A stretch of DNA of 64,000 nt from positions 264,715,501 to 264,779,500 of the forward strand of contig OY856414.1 in assembly GCA_963693085.1 (NCBI GenBank), in the 5' to 3' direction. The notes beneath the pieces are model-generated. The model was not told where the DNA came from, did not search any database, and saw nothing but the letters and a program-made list of their open reading frames with translations. This DNA is from Alisma plantago-aquatica (taxonomy: Eukaryota > Streptophyta > Magnoliopsida > Alismatales > Alismataceae). Below, in pieces: positions 22,237-35,010 of the stretch. The translations under genes were made by a program, and so were the position numbers. The first letter of the stretch is position 1; each line of letters starts with the position of its first letter.

Positions 22237-25200
22237 TGTAATGACCCCACCTCCCAGTAACCCCCAATTAAGGGAGACCAAGAGGTCAGATCCGTTATCC
22301 CAATTTCCAGATCAAAGGTTCGACAAATAATCAATAATATTTATCAAATTCTACCAGACTATACTGAAAAGCTATATTAAAAAAAAAATTTGCATACCCT
22401 TTTTCAAAAACTTGGATATCTACTTCTATCCACATCTGGAATCTATTCTAACTAATCCTCCTTTGTACTTTAATTCTTATTTAATTCCACATATGCCTCT
22501 TTACTGTTTGTCCTTTTCACTTGTACCTAAAGCACCGACAAACAAAACATCAGTCAACATGTATGAATATGCCGATATGTGGGGGAAATAATAATCGTGC
22601 AATTAACTATAACAACATATTTCAGTCAATTATGATTTAACAATCAACTTTACATTTTCAGCATAACTGCTCAATCCATACATACCCTATCCTCTACGCT
22701 GTCCCTGCAGTGGACTTGGATGCTACCTTCCTTATGGTAGATCCCCATTAAACCCCTCATGATCCTACCTAATAGGTGAATCAATTTCTAGGGTTGAGTC
22801 ACATGGCACTACCCATAGGTAGCCCACTCCTTAACTCATGGTATGCTAAAGAGTCTCATGGCACTACACGTGGGTAGCCCAATTTCTAACTCTTGATAAC
22901 CTGATGTCCTACTTAACAAGTAGGCCATGTACTAGGTTACCCTTTTTCATCATTAGCAAAGCTACAGAGGAGGACCAGGATCTGAGCCAGTCATGTGTAC
23001 ATATTTATGGTGATAATCATAGTCACTTTATAGTTGCATGAAATAAAAGTCATCCAATCAGTTATTTTCAGGCAAACGATAAAACATCCAGGAATCGCCA
23101 TGAAACTAAAGTGATTAACCATAAGCGTAACCACATACCTGTTAGGTTGATTTGAGATAGAAAAATCCAATCAATCAAGAAATCCAAATAGGCAAGCAAG
23201 CACACAATGAGATCCTAAAATATGCATACATTTTCCTATTATTGATCATGCCATCAAGATCTATTAAACCTAGCTCGCTTCCTAGGGTTTCTAGTCCACT
23301 TTTAGGGTTTTCATTGCAATTAGGGTTTCACTTCATTTTTACTATTTTAAACCCTAATTTTATACAATTACTTACAAACACTAATTATCTCATCTACTCC
23401 TCGTGAAAGATATTAAGGTTACCTTTTAACAACATATAACCCTAATTTCATATTAAAGGCATAATTAAATGTCCATTAGGTCTATTATACCTCTTTTACA
23501 TTAAAACTACCATTTTTATCCTTTATAATCCATGACAAGATCATTAGGCCCAATTATCATTCTAATTCACATATGAACTCTATTTGTCATTAATTTCACC
23601 TTTATCCATTAGAAAACCCTAATTTCCATATTAAGGGTATTTATCCACAATTAGGAACCTTTCTACTAAAAATAGATTAGAACTATCATATCTAAACTTT
23701 AATCATGAAATTGAACAATTAAAGCCATTAAGAGTCACATTTACTAACATTAGGGTTTCAAGGCCCATTAAAGCTCATTTATGTACATGGAACCCTATAT
23801 TAATCAAACTATGCATAAAGATCATCCTTTTAGATCTAATGTGTCCTTTTTATAATCAAGAGGTTAATATTCGCTCAAAACATAATCAAGATTTATCATG
23901 ATTGTTTTTACCTCTTTCTAGGGTTTTTCTACCGTTTATTGAAAATATGTAAAACCCTATACTTTTTTAATATCATCTAAAATCAGGTTCGGATATTATT
24001 TTTATCATGTGCAACACATTTTTCTGATAAAAATGCACTACTCATTTGTATTTTTTGGCCAAAGGTACGATTTTTAACAAATTATGCAAGATTCATCAAT
24101 TTTCTTGTATTTCCACTAGAGAGGTGACTAACCTGAGATTTTCTGGAAAAACCTCGACCGTCAGATTGCGAGCCATCATTGACTAAGCCGGATCGCATGG
24201 CTTTCAGCGTGCATGCCCACTAACGGACTTCGGAAAAGAGGAATGCTCTTGGGCTGACGATTCTTCTCACGGCCGATTATGGAACGTGATCGCACGACTG
24301 TTGCTAGTCGTCTCTACCCGATCTAGCAAAGAAATCCCATGTCGGCGCCGCAGCCCAAGCTCACCGGAGAGACCTTGTCTTGCTAGCTTGGGACACGATA
24401 GAGGCAGGGAATGGTCCAGTTGCGATTGTGGGAGTCTGCCACAAATGAGGGTGGTCCTATTTATAGGATCTAGTGACTATTTTTAGGGTTACCAATCTTT
24501 CCTCTACCCTTATGCTCAGCCAAATTGGGCACTCTCTCTAGAAGCATCTAAACCACAAACAACCATGGTCTAAGGCACACAGAATTCCCTCACGGACTCA
24601 GCTATCAACTTTCCTCATCTGGAAATCAACTAAATCGTGAGAAAAATACGGTGGAAAGACCCTCTATTTGCGGCCTATCTCCTAGTTCGTTTAGAACTAG
24701 ATGATGAGCAGCCTCCATTGGATCAAGATCCCACAGTACGCATCACTTGTGCCCAACAAAGGAGAGTCTAGTTTCTTATATTAAGGAAAATCCCTTTTTA
24801 TTTTAAGATAACTTTCGAAAACCATAACTATCCAACCATGGCTCCGTTTAATCCCAAATTTTGAGAGAATCTTAATAATGGCTTAATCTAATCCTATGAC
24901 AAATTTGGACTCATTATCTAAAATAAAACGTGCCTTTTCTTTAGGTGTAAGATATTACTCAATTAGGCTTATTTCTCCCATCTTTTCTCTTTCTTATTTT
25001 TCTTATTTACCATTATTTCTATTCCTTGTAATCCAAGAAAGCAAGTGGGGTTCGAATTATCACTCATTATGACCAAACCCTCACTTTTCTCCTTATTTAT
25101 TGCATTATCTCTCTTTATTTCAAATATTCTTGATTAATTGTTTATTTTTGGTTTTTCTTTTGATTTTTGATTCCTTTTTCCATTATAAACTATGTGGACA

Positions 25201-25636
25201 TGAAATCTCATCCAAGATGGATCCATTATCCAAATATCCACATATTTCTTGTAATATCATTATTATCTCATATTTCCTTTAACAAAACAATATTAAATTG
25301 ATATTCTCTCTATCTTGTTGCATTATCTTTACAACTTTGGACTCCATAGGACCCAAGGAACCCAAGAGACATGAAATCCAACTTTGGATAATATTCCTTT
25401 GCCTTATAGAGGTTTCTACATCTTTCTTTTCTCCATTTATTATTAATAATGGAGTTTCTTTTCTCTTTTCCTTATTATTGGGCCCAATAGCCAATAAAGC
25501 CCACAAAACAACCAACAAGGCTATTGTAAATGAAATCCATTTATTCCAAACAAATTATATCATTATTTGCTCAAATATCTTTAATGGGAGAAATTACATT
25601 TCTCGCCAAAATAACCCAAAAAGTGGGGTTGTAACA
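22237..25636 (-). repeat. G3 3' LTR
   Basis: 3400 bp, collinear with 30111-33504. A minus-strand TATA (CTATAAATAG) lies at 24457-24466. Perfect AAACCCTAA/TTAGGGTTT words (telo-box type) occur at about 23302, 23320, 23349, 23614 and 23750, with further near matches. Frames such as 24286-24486, 25100-25282 and 25298-25702 are not conserved in the other LTR or extend out of it, and are not genes. Confidence 0.93.
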
Positions 25637-25674
25637 TCCTTGCCCTCTTATGGGAATTTTGTCCTCAAAATTCC
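25637..25674 (-). other. Polypurine tract and hairpin of G3
   Basis: On the minus strand TAAGAGGGCAAGGA (25650-25637) ends at the LTR start TGTTACAACC. Just upstream GGAATTTTG-AGGA-CAAAATTCC (25674-25653) is a perfect 9-bp stem, near-identical to the G2 hairpin. Confidence 0.88.
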
Positions 25675-28600
25675 ATTAAAACAAACAAACAATTCAAGAT
25701 AAGACTTTTCCATGTCCATCATTGGCCCCTATGTGGCTTTACCTTATCCATGGTGCTTCCAAAGAACCTTTATCATCACATATTATTTTCTCTGAGTTCT
25801 TTCACCTTGGCATCTGTAAACCTCACAGGTGACTCATGTCATTTTAGCCTCCCTTGGGGCTCACTAGGTTCATTACTCAGCACATGGCCCAGGTAACTCA
25901 CATAGTGCTCTAAATTGGACACATAGAACTCATTATACATCATGTTATCCTGAGGGGTAAGGCTAAACCTAACCATCACCATCAATCCATCTCAAATGTA
26001 TCCATGTATCGGGGACTCATCTTTCTTTGCTATAACTTAGAGGGGTTGGATTTTCACATCACATACTCTTCCATAGTGAGCTACATGTCAGCCTGCTTTG
26101 CATCAACTCACGACTCATGTTTCCCCTGGGCTCTTTCTCAGCCATTGCATGATCAAAGTGACTTCATCTACACACACTATGGTCCTTTTCTAACCTTCAT
26201 GAGGTCCCTTCAGCAACATCATCTTAATGAAGTGGTGTCCGACACAACCTCCCTTACAGAGCTTCTTTACATCCCGACAATGGCTATGGTAGTTATCATC
26301 ACATATTACAGAGGACAAGAACTATCTCCATGTATTACCCAGAACAAGCACACATGCTCTCATCATACCCTCTAGTTTAGATTATACTAACCATTAGTTA
26401 GGGGTGATAAACTGTACTAGCATCGAGTTCTACAAGTATCTACTTCCACCTTATGGAAGTGTATCTTTAGGTTATACTCAAGAACTTTTGAACTCACATC
26501 ATGGTGTAGTTGAACCATCTTTCTCGTATGTATTTCAACCGAATCTGTCCCTTTATAGTATTCTTTCTTTCTCATGTCATCTAGGTAAGGCGATCTACCA
26601 TAACCCATATTGCATCTTGACCCTCCTTGGTCTAGGGGAGACTAACCACAACATCCATAGTGATGAACTCCCATTCCCTCTCGGGGACTCTTTATCCTCA
26701 ATAACAATACACTGGGTTACTGGTGTTCGTCCTTCACCTCCTACCTTGCATGGCAACAAGCCACGTGCAACTTCATCTTAGGCATCCAAAGTACTACTGT
26801 CACTTACTATCTTAGTAGTACCACGGTGTATGATGATCTTAAAATCATGATCTCATGTATGTCATGATTCCTCAAGATTGATTCCTCAAAAACTCTAAAC
26901 CACTCTAGTCGGGGTTTCATCACCTTCTTTTCCAGAGAAGTGCATATGAGGTTCTACAACCATCCTTTTATTGCATCAAGGCCTAGGATGGCTAACCAAA
27001 CAACTACTAACTTGTTCAACAGATCTTGTTACATTTGAGTGTTAGCCAAACATATCTTCTTTCTCAAACTTAGGGCTAACCTAACATCCTCCTCTAGCCT
27101 CTAGATAAACTAGGCATCTACATCTCAACCAGAGCATCCATTACCACTTCACATCCTTAGGTGTTAGGTCATGTTGAAGACATACACCTCCATGTATTCC
27201 ACTTATCATCTCATTTCAAACTCTAAGTCTATCTTCATCAAGAAAACTCTGAGCTCATCCTCTTGGTTTTTGAACTCAACCTTGTATAACTTCCAAATTC
27301 CACATAGCTCATGCTAAAAACATCCTTATAATATGACTACCTTATTTCTCTTGGTATTTGTAAACCATCCATGTATCGTTCACTCCACAAGGGGTATGTT
27401 ATCATCTATGTCCTCATGCCTCATAACAACATTCCAACTCACATCATCTTTTATCCTTGGTGTATGGCATGCGTATTGTCTTATCTCTCACTCCCATAAT
27501 AAGAGGAAATAAGCATTTGGTGGCCGTCCAAACACAAAGTTCTTCTTGTTCCAAGAGTAGAGATGGTACATCCCACATTCCCAGTACACCTTCAAATCTA
27601 AGTTGAAATGTGCAACTTATGTCTCTACATCATAATCATCTTGATATCAAAGTTACTTCCATGTAGAACTGGTCTCGAACCTACTTGGGTCCACACACAT
27701 TCCTTGGTCATCTCCTCTAGGTCTATAGGGTGCCGACACTTTTGGGGTCATCCCTCTTCCCTTATGCATCCAAAGAGTGCCCTACTCGTCTTCCCTTTGG
27801 GTCCCATGAGTTCATGAAGGTGATCAATCTCCTAACCCATGGCCCTCATACAATGATAGTTGTTACCTCCCAACCCTATGGTCATGTGCAACTAGGGAAT
27901 TAGGCAACTCCTACTTCCATCGATCTTATCCCTACCTGACCCTAGGGTAGAGTTAGGATTCTATCATAGTACATGTCCAACTTAGAACCTTACCCAAGCC
28001 TTCATCATCACTCTGTACATTCATGGGCTGACTTTCACTCTTTCTTAGGGGTCATGGCGACCTTCCTACCTTGGTCAATCCCCATACCGGTTGCCTCCAT
28101 GGAAACACAACCACATGCACATAGAGATGGTTATCTATGGGTCTACAGGTTCATTCTCATACTATTTACTTTTCACTTAGCTTCTCAAGATCCTATGAGA
28201 CCTCTTTAGGTTACCTTACAACAACAAAATTGGTATATACTCTATAAGAGGGTCCCTCTCCCAGGATGGGAGGAACTACATCTTGATAACAAAGGTCACA
28301 AATGTCCCTATGTCTAGGGTTTACATCCACATGAGCATGCTTAACCCTAGCAAGCTACTAAGGCACAAACAGACCACCTACTAAACCATGCTAGGTCATA
28401 CTTGTTCTCATCCTCAACATTGGATGAAGGTCATACCTTCCCATGTCATCAACTTAGTTGTGAGGGGTTCATCAAACATACCTTAAACTTAAGGGGTTTC
28501 CCTTTCCTCTAACTATGAGGAGTACCATGCTTGAATCTATAGAAACTCAAATCTCATCATGAGCATCAGGTACACCACTTCCCCTCTTAGGCCTAGGAAC

Positions 28601-30096
28601 CCTAGGCTCACTTTGTCTGCAAGAGCTATCCAACTGCATGCTCAACATTCTAACCATGAATCAAGCATGTATAAGGCATGACATGCACTTCCTGTCATCC
28701 TTCTACTTGAACAACACTTCAGATGGAGTCCTCCTCAAGGACAACCAACTAGGTGTAAGGCCTCACAACTGGTTACTAAACCTCTTCATGGTCTTAAGGA
28801 ACTCTTCTGCTTAACTTAGAAGGTAAACACCTATACCATAGGCACAAAGGTACCAGCAATCTCATCCTCTCTCTAGGGTTTGGTTCCTCTAAAGGAAACC
28901 AAGATATCACCAGCCTCCAGGGATCATGCATGAGGCAACCTCTACCATCCACTTAGGTCGCATCGTCCTCAACTCCCCATTGTTCCTCATATCTCAGAGT
29001 CTAAGCTTCCAACCTTCTTGCTTGGGTCCTGCTCTCTCTCTCTAGAGCTAATCCTACAACCAACCTCACTACCAGAGGTCCTCTCTTCATCAAGGTGGAT
29101 CATGATCACATGCATACCCCTACATGGGTGAAGCCTATGTTCAAACTTATGTTCGCTCAAGATTTTCCAGAGCACCTCATGCTTATCTCATAAGCTATCT
29201 AACATACTCTCCTGGTCAGGGTTTCAACCTACGGCCAGCACTACTGACGTACCATGGGTGCATACTAAGCCATGCTCATATAAGCCCATAGGGTTTCCAT
29301 AGGTTCTTCACTAACCTCATCATTGAAGGAGCTATCCTTCCCTCTAACATGCACGGCCCTTTCTAGGGTTGGGTTACCAAAGGCACTAGGTCATCCAACC
29401 TCACATGGATCATATCCAAAAGCATGTCCACCCACACACCTGGTATACCATGACATCTAACTCATTGTGCCCTCTCTCTCTCTCTCTCTAACCTTCACTT
29501 AGGGTTAGGGTTAGCATCATCCTTAGAGGATGCGCCAGGTCTCTACTTATAATGGAGGCCTCTACCTCAAAGACTAACTTCCTCCACTCATCCTCCTGAT
29601 AAGGAGGTCTAGCCTCAAGTCTCTCCTGAGGGAATGACAATATATGTCATACGACCTAAGCATGTATCTATTCTTTAGTTTGTGCTTAACTATTAATCTT
29701 ATGTCCATGACATCTTATTTACATGCTTTTCATTAATTTGGTGGAGGATTCCTTAAACCTTATCATCCTTACCCATAGCTCAAGAGGGTGAGGAAGAGAG
29801 AGAAAACCCTAATCCTTATAATCCTTAATAGAATTTGAGTTGAGAAGGGATGAACAAGATGAGAGAATCCTAAAGGTATCTTATTTCGAGTCAAATCTTG
29901 AGACATTGGCCAGGCAGTAACACTAATCTTGGAGTCCTCATATTCTGACTAGTAGTGTGGAGGAAAATATTGCCAGCCCCCAGACGTGATCCTTTTCTAG
30001 ACACCTCTGTCTTTCGGAAAATCCTCTAATAACTCCCTTGGGTTATACAGAGTTTGTAAAATTTAATAATTATTAAAGATTAAATGAGGAACCTAT
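25675..30096 (-). pseudogene. pol: G3 gag-pol remnant, heavily decayed
   Basis: Minus-strand Ty3 coding relic between the LTRs. The clear anchor is at about 26590-26685: EREWEFITMDVVVSLP, a stop, then TKEGQDAIWVMVDRLT, the start of the integrase core with its first Asp. No zinc-finger, protease or RT active-site box could be read, although length and position are as expected. The region has stops in all frames roughly every 20-60 codons. Plus-strand frames of 60-125 codons (26004-26375, 26404-26781, 27608-27817, 27973-28209) run antisense to this relic and have no recognisable content. A (CT)n run sits near 29467-29490. Confidence 0.65.
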
Positions 30097-30108
30097 GCTC
30101 TGATACCA
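30097..30108 (-). other. G3 primer-binding site (tRNA-iMet)
   Basis: The plus strand GCTCTGATACCA is TGGTATCAGAGC on the minus strand, two bases from the end of the 5' LTR. Confidence 0.92.
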
Positions 30109-30110
30109 AA

Positions 30111-33100
30111 TGTAACGACCCTGCCTCCCAGTAACCACCAATTAAGAGAGACAAAGAGGTCAGAGTCATTATCCCAATTTTCAGATCAAAGGTTCGACAA
30201 ATAATCAATAATAATTATCAAATTCTACCTGACTATACTGAAAAGTTGTATTAAAAAAACTTTGCATACCCTTTTTCAAAAACTTGGGTATCTAATTCTA
30301 TCCACATCTGGAGTCTATTCTAACTAATCATCCTTTGTACTTTAATTCTTATTTAATTCCACATATGCCTCTTTACTGTTTGTCCTTTTCATTTGTACCT
30401 AAAGCGCCGACAAACAAAATGTCGGTCAGCATATATGAATATGTCAGTTTGTGGGGGAAACAATAATCGTGCAATTAACTGTAACAACATATTGCAATCA
30501 ATTATGATTTAACAAACAACTTTACATTTTTAACATAACCGCTCAATCCATACATACCCTAGCCTCTGTGTTGTCCCTACAGTGGACTTGGATGGTACCT
30601 TCCTTATGGTAGATCCCCATTAAACCCCTCACAATCCTACCTAATAGGTGAATCAATTTCTAGGGTTGAGTCACATGGCACTACCCATAGGTAGCCCACT
30701 CCTTAACTCATGATGTGCTAAAGAGTCTCATGGCACTACATGTGGGTAGCCCAATTTCTAACTCTTGATAACCTGATGTCCTACTTAACAAGTAGACCCT
30801 GTACTAGGTTACCCTTTTTCATCATTAGCAAAGCCACAGAGGAGGACCAAGATTTGAGCCAGTCATGTGTACATATTTATGGTGATAATCATAGTCACTT
30901 TATAGTTGCATGAAATAAAAGTCATCCAAGCAGTTATTTTCAGGCAACGGATAAAACATTTGGGAATCACCGTGAAACTAAAGTGATTAACCATAATCGT
31001 AACCACATACTTGTTAGGATGATTTTAGATAGAATAATCCAATCAATCAAGATATCCAAATGGGCAAGCAAGCACACAATGAGATCTTGAAATATGCATA
31101 CAATTTCCTATTATTGATCATGCCATCAAGATCTATTAAACCTAGCTCCCTTCCTAGGGTTTCTAGTCCACTTTTAGGGTTTCCATTGTAATTAGGGTTT
31201 CAGTTCATTTTTACTATTTTAAACCCTAATTTTATACAATTACTTAAAAACCCTAATTATATCATCTACTCCTCATGAAAGATATTAAGGTTAGCTTTTA
31301 ACAACATATAACCCTAATTTCGGATTAAAGGCACAATTAAATGTCCATTAGGTCTATTATACCTCTTTTACATTAAAACTACCATTTTTATCCTTTTTAA
31401 TTCATGACAAGATCATTAGGCCCAATTATCATTCTAATTCACATATGAACTCTATTTGTCATTAATTCCACCTTTATCCATTAGAAAACCCTAATTTCCA
31501 TATTAAGGGTGTTTATCCAAAATTAGGAACCTTTATACTCAAAATAGCCTAGAACTATCATATCTCAATTTTAATCATGAAATTGAACAATTAAAGCCAT
31601 TAAGAGTCACATTTACTAACATTAGGGTTTCAAGGCCCATTAAAGCTCATTTATGTACATGGAACCCTAAATAATCAAACTATGCATAAAGATCATTCAT
31701 TTAGATCTAATGTGTCCTTTTTATAATCAACATGTTAATATTCACTCAAAACATAATCAAGATTTATCATGATTGTTTTTATCTCTTTCTGGAGTTTTCT
31801 ACCTTTTATTGAAAAGATGTACAACCCTATACTTTTTTAATATCAACTACAATTAGGTTCTGATATTATTTTTATCATGTTCTACATATTTTTCTGATAA
31901 AAAAGCACTACTCATTTGTATTTTTCGGCCAAAGGTGTGATTTTTAACAAATTATACAAGATTCATCAATTTTCTTATATTTTAACTAGAGAGGTGACTA
32001 ACCTGAGATTTTCTAGAAAAATCTCAACCGTCAGATTGTGAGCCGTCATTGACTGAGTCAGATCACGTGGCTCTCAATGTGCGTGCCCACTAACAGACTT
32101 CAGAAAAGTGGAACGCTCTTGGGCCGTCGTTTCTTCTCACGGCCTATGATGGAACTTGATCGAATGACTACTGCTAGTCATCTCTACCTGATCTAGCAAA
32201 GAAATCATGTGGCAGTGCCACTACCCAACCTCACCAGAGAGACTTCATCTTGCTATCCTGGGGCACGATAGCGGCAGGGAATGGGCCGGTTGCGATCATG
32301 GGAGTCTTCCACAGACAAGGGTGGTCCTATTTATAGGATCTAGTGACTATTTTTAGGGTTACCAATCTTGTCGGTGCCCTTGTGCTCAGCCAAATTTGGT
32401 GTTCTATCTAGAAGCATCTAAAACACGAAGAACCAGGGTCTAAGGTGCGTGGAATTCCCTCACAGACTCAACTATCAACTTTCCTCGTCTGGACATCAAC
32501 TAAATCACGAGAAAAATCAGGTGGAAAGACCCTCTATTTGCAGCCTATCTCCTAGTTCGTTTAGAACTAGATGATGAGTAGCCTCCATTGGATCAAGATC
32601 CCATAGAACGCATCACTTGTGCCCAGCAAAGGAGAGTCTAGTTTCTTATATTAAGGAAAATCCCTTTTGATTTTAAGATAACTTTGGAAAATCATAACTG
32701 TCCAACCATGGCTGCGTTTAATCCCAAATTTTGAGGGAATCTTAATAATGGCTTAATCTACTCCTCTACCAAATTTGGCCTCATTATCTAAAAGAAAACG
32801 TGCCTTTTCTTTAGGTGTAAGATATTACTCAATTAGGCTTATTTTTCCCATTTTTCTCCTTCTTATTTTTCTTATTTCCCATTATTTCTATTCCTTGTAA
32901 TCCAAGAAAGCAAGTGGGGTTTGAATTATCACTCATTATGACCAAACCCACACTTCTCTCCTTATTTCTTGAATTATCTCTCTTTATTTCAAATATTCTT
33001 GATTAATTATTTATCTCTAGTTTTTCTTTTAATTTTTTTTCCTTTTTCCATTAGAAACTATGTGGACATGAAATCTCATCCAAGATGGATCCATTATCCA

Positions 33101-33504
33101 AATCTCCACATATTTCTTGTAATATCATTATTATCTCATATTTACTTTCATAAAATAATATTAAATTGATATTCTCTCTCTCCCTTGTTGCATTATGTTT
33201 GCAACCATGGACTCCTTGGGACCCAAGGAACCCAAGAGGCACGAAATCTAACTTTGGATAATATTCATTTGCCTTGTAGAGGTTTCTACATCTTTCTTTT
33301 TTCCATTTATTATTAATAATGGAGTTTCTTTTGTGTTTTCCTTGTTATTGGGCCCAATAGCCAATAAAGCCCACAAAACAACCAACAAGGCTATATAAAC
33401 GAAATCCATGTATTAAAAAAAATTATATCATTATTTGCTCAAATATCTTTAATAGGAGAAATTACATTTCTCGCCAAAAGAACCCAAAAATTGGGGTTGT
33501 AACA
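30111..33504 (-). repeat. G3 5' LTR
   Basis: 3394 bp, TGTAACGACC to TTGTAACA. A TATA is at 32327-32336 on the minus strand, matching 24457-24466 of the other LTR. Perfect telo-box words are at about 31174, 31192, 31221, 31248, 31486 and 31622. Alignment with the 3' LTR is continuous with scattered substitutions. Confidence 0.93.
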
Positions 33505-34400
33505 GTATCCTTTTCCTTGATCAGGTAAGACCAGAACCGGTGCACTTGTCAAATTATCCTTCAATTTGTAATAAGCATGTTGACATCTCTCATCCCAGAT
33601 GGATGACACTTCCTTCTTGGTCAACTTTGTTAGGGGCAAAGTGATAGCACTGAAGTCCTTGATGAACCTCCTGTAATAGCCTGCCAAACCTAGAAAATGA
33701 CAAAATTCTGTCGGCATCTTTGGCTGCTCAAACTCTATCATAGACTCAACCTTCTTGGGATCCACCCAAACTCCTTCGGAAGATTTTACATTGCCCCAAA
33801 AAAGCTACCTCCTTTAACCAGAACTCGCACTTGCTAAACTTGGCATAAAGTTTATGTTGTCTCAGCATGGTCAATTCCTGACGAAGATGTTATTCATGTT
33901 GTATCAATATGTCATCTATGAACACAACCACAAACTGATCAAGTAACAGTCAGATCACCATATTCATCAAATCCATGAATGATGTCAATGCATTGATTAA
34001 TCCGAATAGCATAACCACAAACTCGTAGTGACCATACCTCATCCTAAAAGCCAACATAAGTATGTCATCCTCCTTGATCCTCAGCTGGTGATATCCTTAC
34101 CTTAGGTATATTTTCAAGAACACTATCACGCCACGCAACTGATCAAACAAGTCATTTATCCTTGGCAAGGGATCCTTGTTCTTTATCGTCACCTTGTTCA
34201 ACTACCTATAGACTATACACAACCTCATGGACCCATCTTTCTTCTTCACAAACATAATCGAAGAACCCCATGGTGACGTCCTCGGCCTCATGAAACCCTT
34301 GTCAAGTAACTCTTGCAACTGTCTCTTCAACTCTACCATCTCTACTGGAGCCATCCTATATGGTGTCTGGGCTATCAGTTGCATGCTAGGAACTAGATTG
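33505..34400 (-). pseudogene. pol: G1 reverse transcriptase, broken
   Basis: RT domain of G1. The N-terminal frame 34202-34384 reads [34 protein letters not shown] and [16 protein letters not shown], with Val in place of the usual Asp before Tyr-Arg. Later frames contain [11 protein letters not shown] and [12 protein letters not shown]. The catalytic box FVVVFIDDIL is intact at about 33900-33925. The frame 33439-33765 carries the RT/RNase H connection: FCHFLGLAGYYRRFIKDFS, LPLTKLTKKE and TSAPVLVLPDQGKGY, ending at the G3 junction; codons after that point come from the G3 LTR and are not part of the gene. Confidence 0.9.
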
Positions 34401-35010
34401 ATATCAAAATCAATCTCTCAGGGTGGCAGAACACCTGAGTACTCCTCAGGAAAAATGTACTCAAACTCTCTAACAACTGGAACCTCTTGAGTACTAGGAC
34501 TCCTCACCTCAATATCTAGCACATGTGCCAAGAACGCCTCACAACCCTATCTCAACAGCTTCCCTCCCACCATCGCTGATGCCAGATACGTCAAAAGAAT
34601 CTTCCTGCCTCCTTGGAAGATCTACATCTTACCTCCATCTACAAACATCATCTTACCTCCATCTACAAACATCGCTTGTTTGGAACTACAATCCAAGACC
34701 ACTCTATACTTCTCTAGGGTGTTTATTCCAAGGATTACATCGAATCCATGCAATTAAAGTGGTATGAGATCCACTTGAATGTTGTGTCCTAAAAAAGAAA
34801 GGGCACACCTCCTGCAAAACTATAGAACCAACTAACATGGTTTCTAAGAACAAACTATCTCTCTTATGACTAATAGGCAAATGACAACTATCAAGCAATT
34901 TGTGGGTGATGAAAGAGTGTGTTGCACCCAAGTAAACCAAAATAGACACAAAGTAAGCAGAAGACAAATCAGAATGAAATAACTCCATATGACCTGTCAC
35001 TACTAGCAGA
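34401..35010 (-). pseudogene. pol: G1 aspartic protease, broken, active site lost
   Basis: The frame 34704-35000 contains SILVYLGATHSFITHKLLD. This is the retropepsin loop, but the catalytic Asp-Ser-Gly is Tyr-Leu-Gly, so the enzyme would be dead. It lies between the gag zinc knuckle and RT, as expected. The part toward RT (34401-34700) is read only in fragments. Plus-strand frames at 34227-34490 and 34525-34767 are shadows. Confidence 0.8.

Larger units (their letters stand above)
22237..33504 (-). mobile_element. G3: large-LTR Ty3/gypsy element inserted in G1 pol
   Basis: The LTRs are 22237-25636 (3', 3400 bp) and 30111-33504 (5', 3394 bp), TGTAAYGACCC to TGTAACA on the plus strand. A perfect TSD GTATC is at 22232-22236 and 33505-33509, and joining the flanks restores the G1 RNase H reading. 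The PBS (30097-30108) is next to the right LTR, so the element is on the minus strand. The 4.47-kb internal region is so decayed that only integrase is clearly recognisable. LTRs make up about 60 percent of the element. Confidence 0.93.

Noticed and set aside
23280..23770. Interstitial telomere array
   Set aside because: The AAACCCTAA words are scattered singly on both strands and not in tandem; they are LTR sequence.
25298..26781. Several plus-strand open frames of 120-134 codons
   Set aside because: They lie in the G3 LTR or antisense to its pol remnant, show no domain, are not conserved in the partner LTR where one exists, and extend across the LTR boundary.
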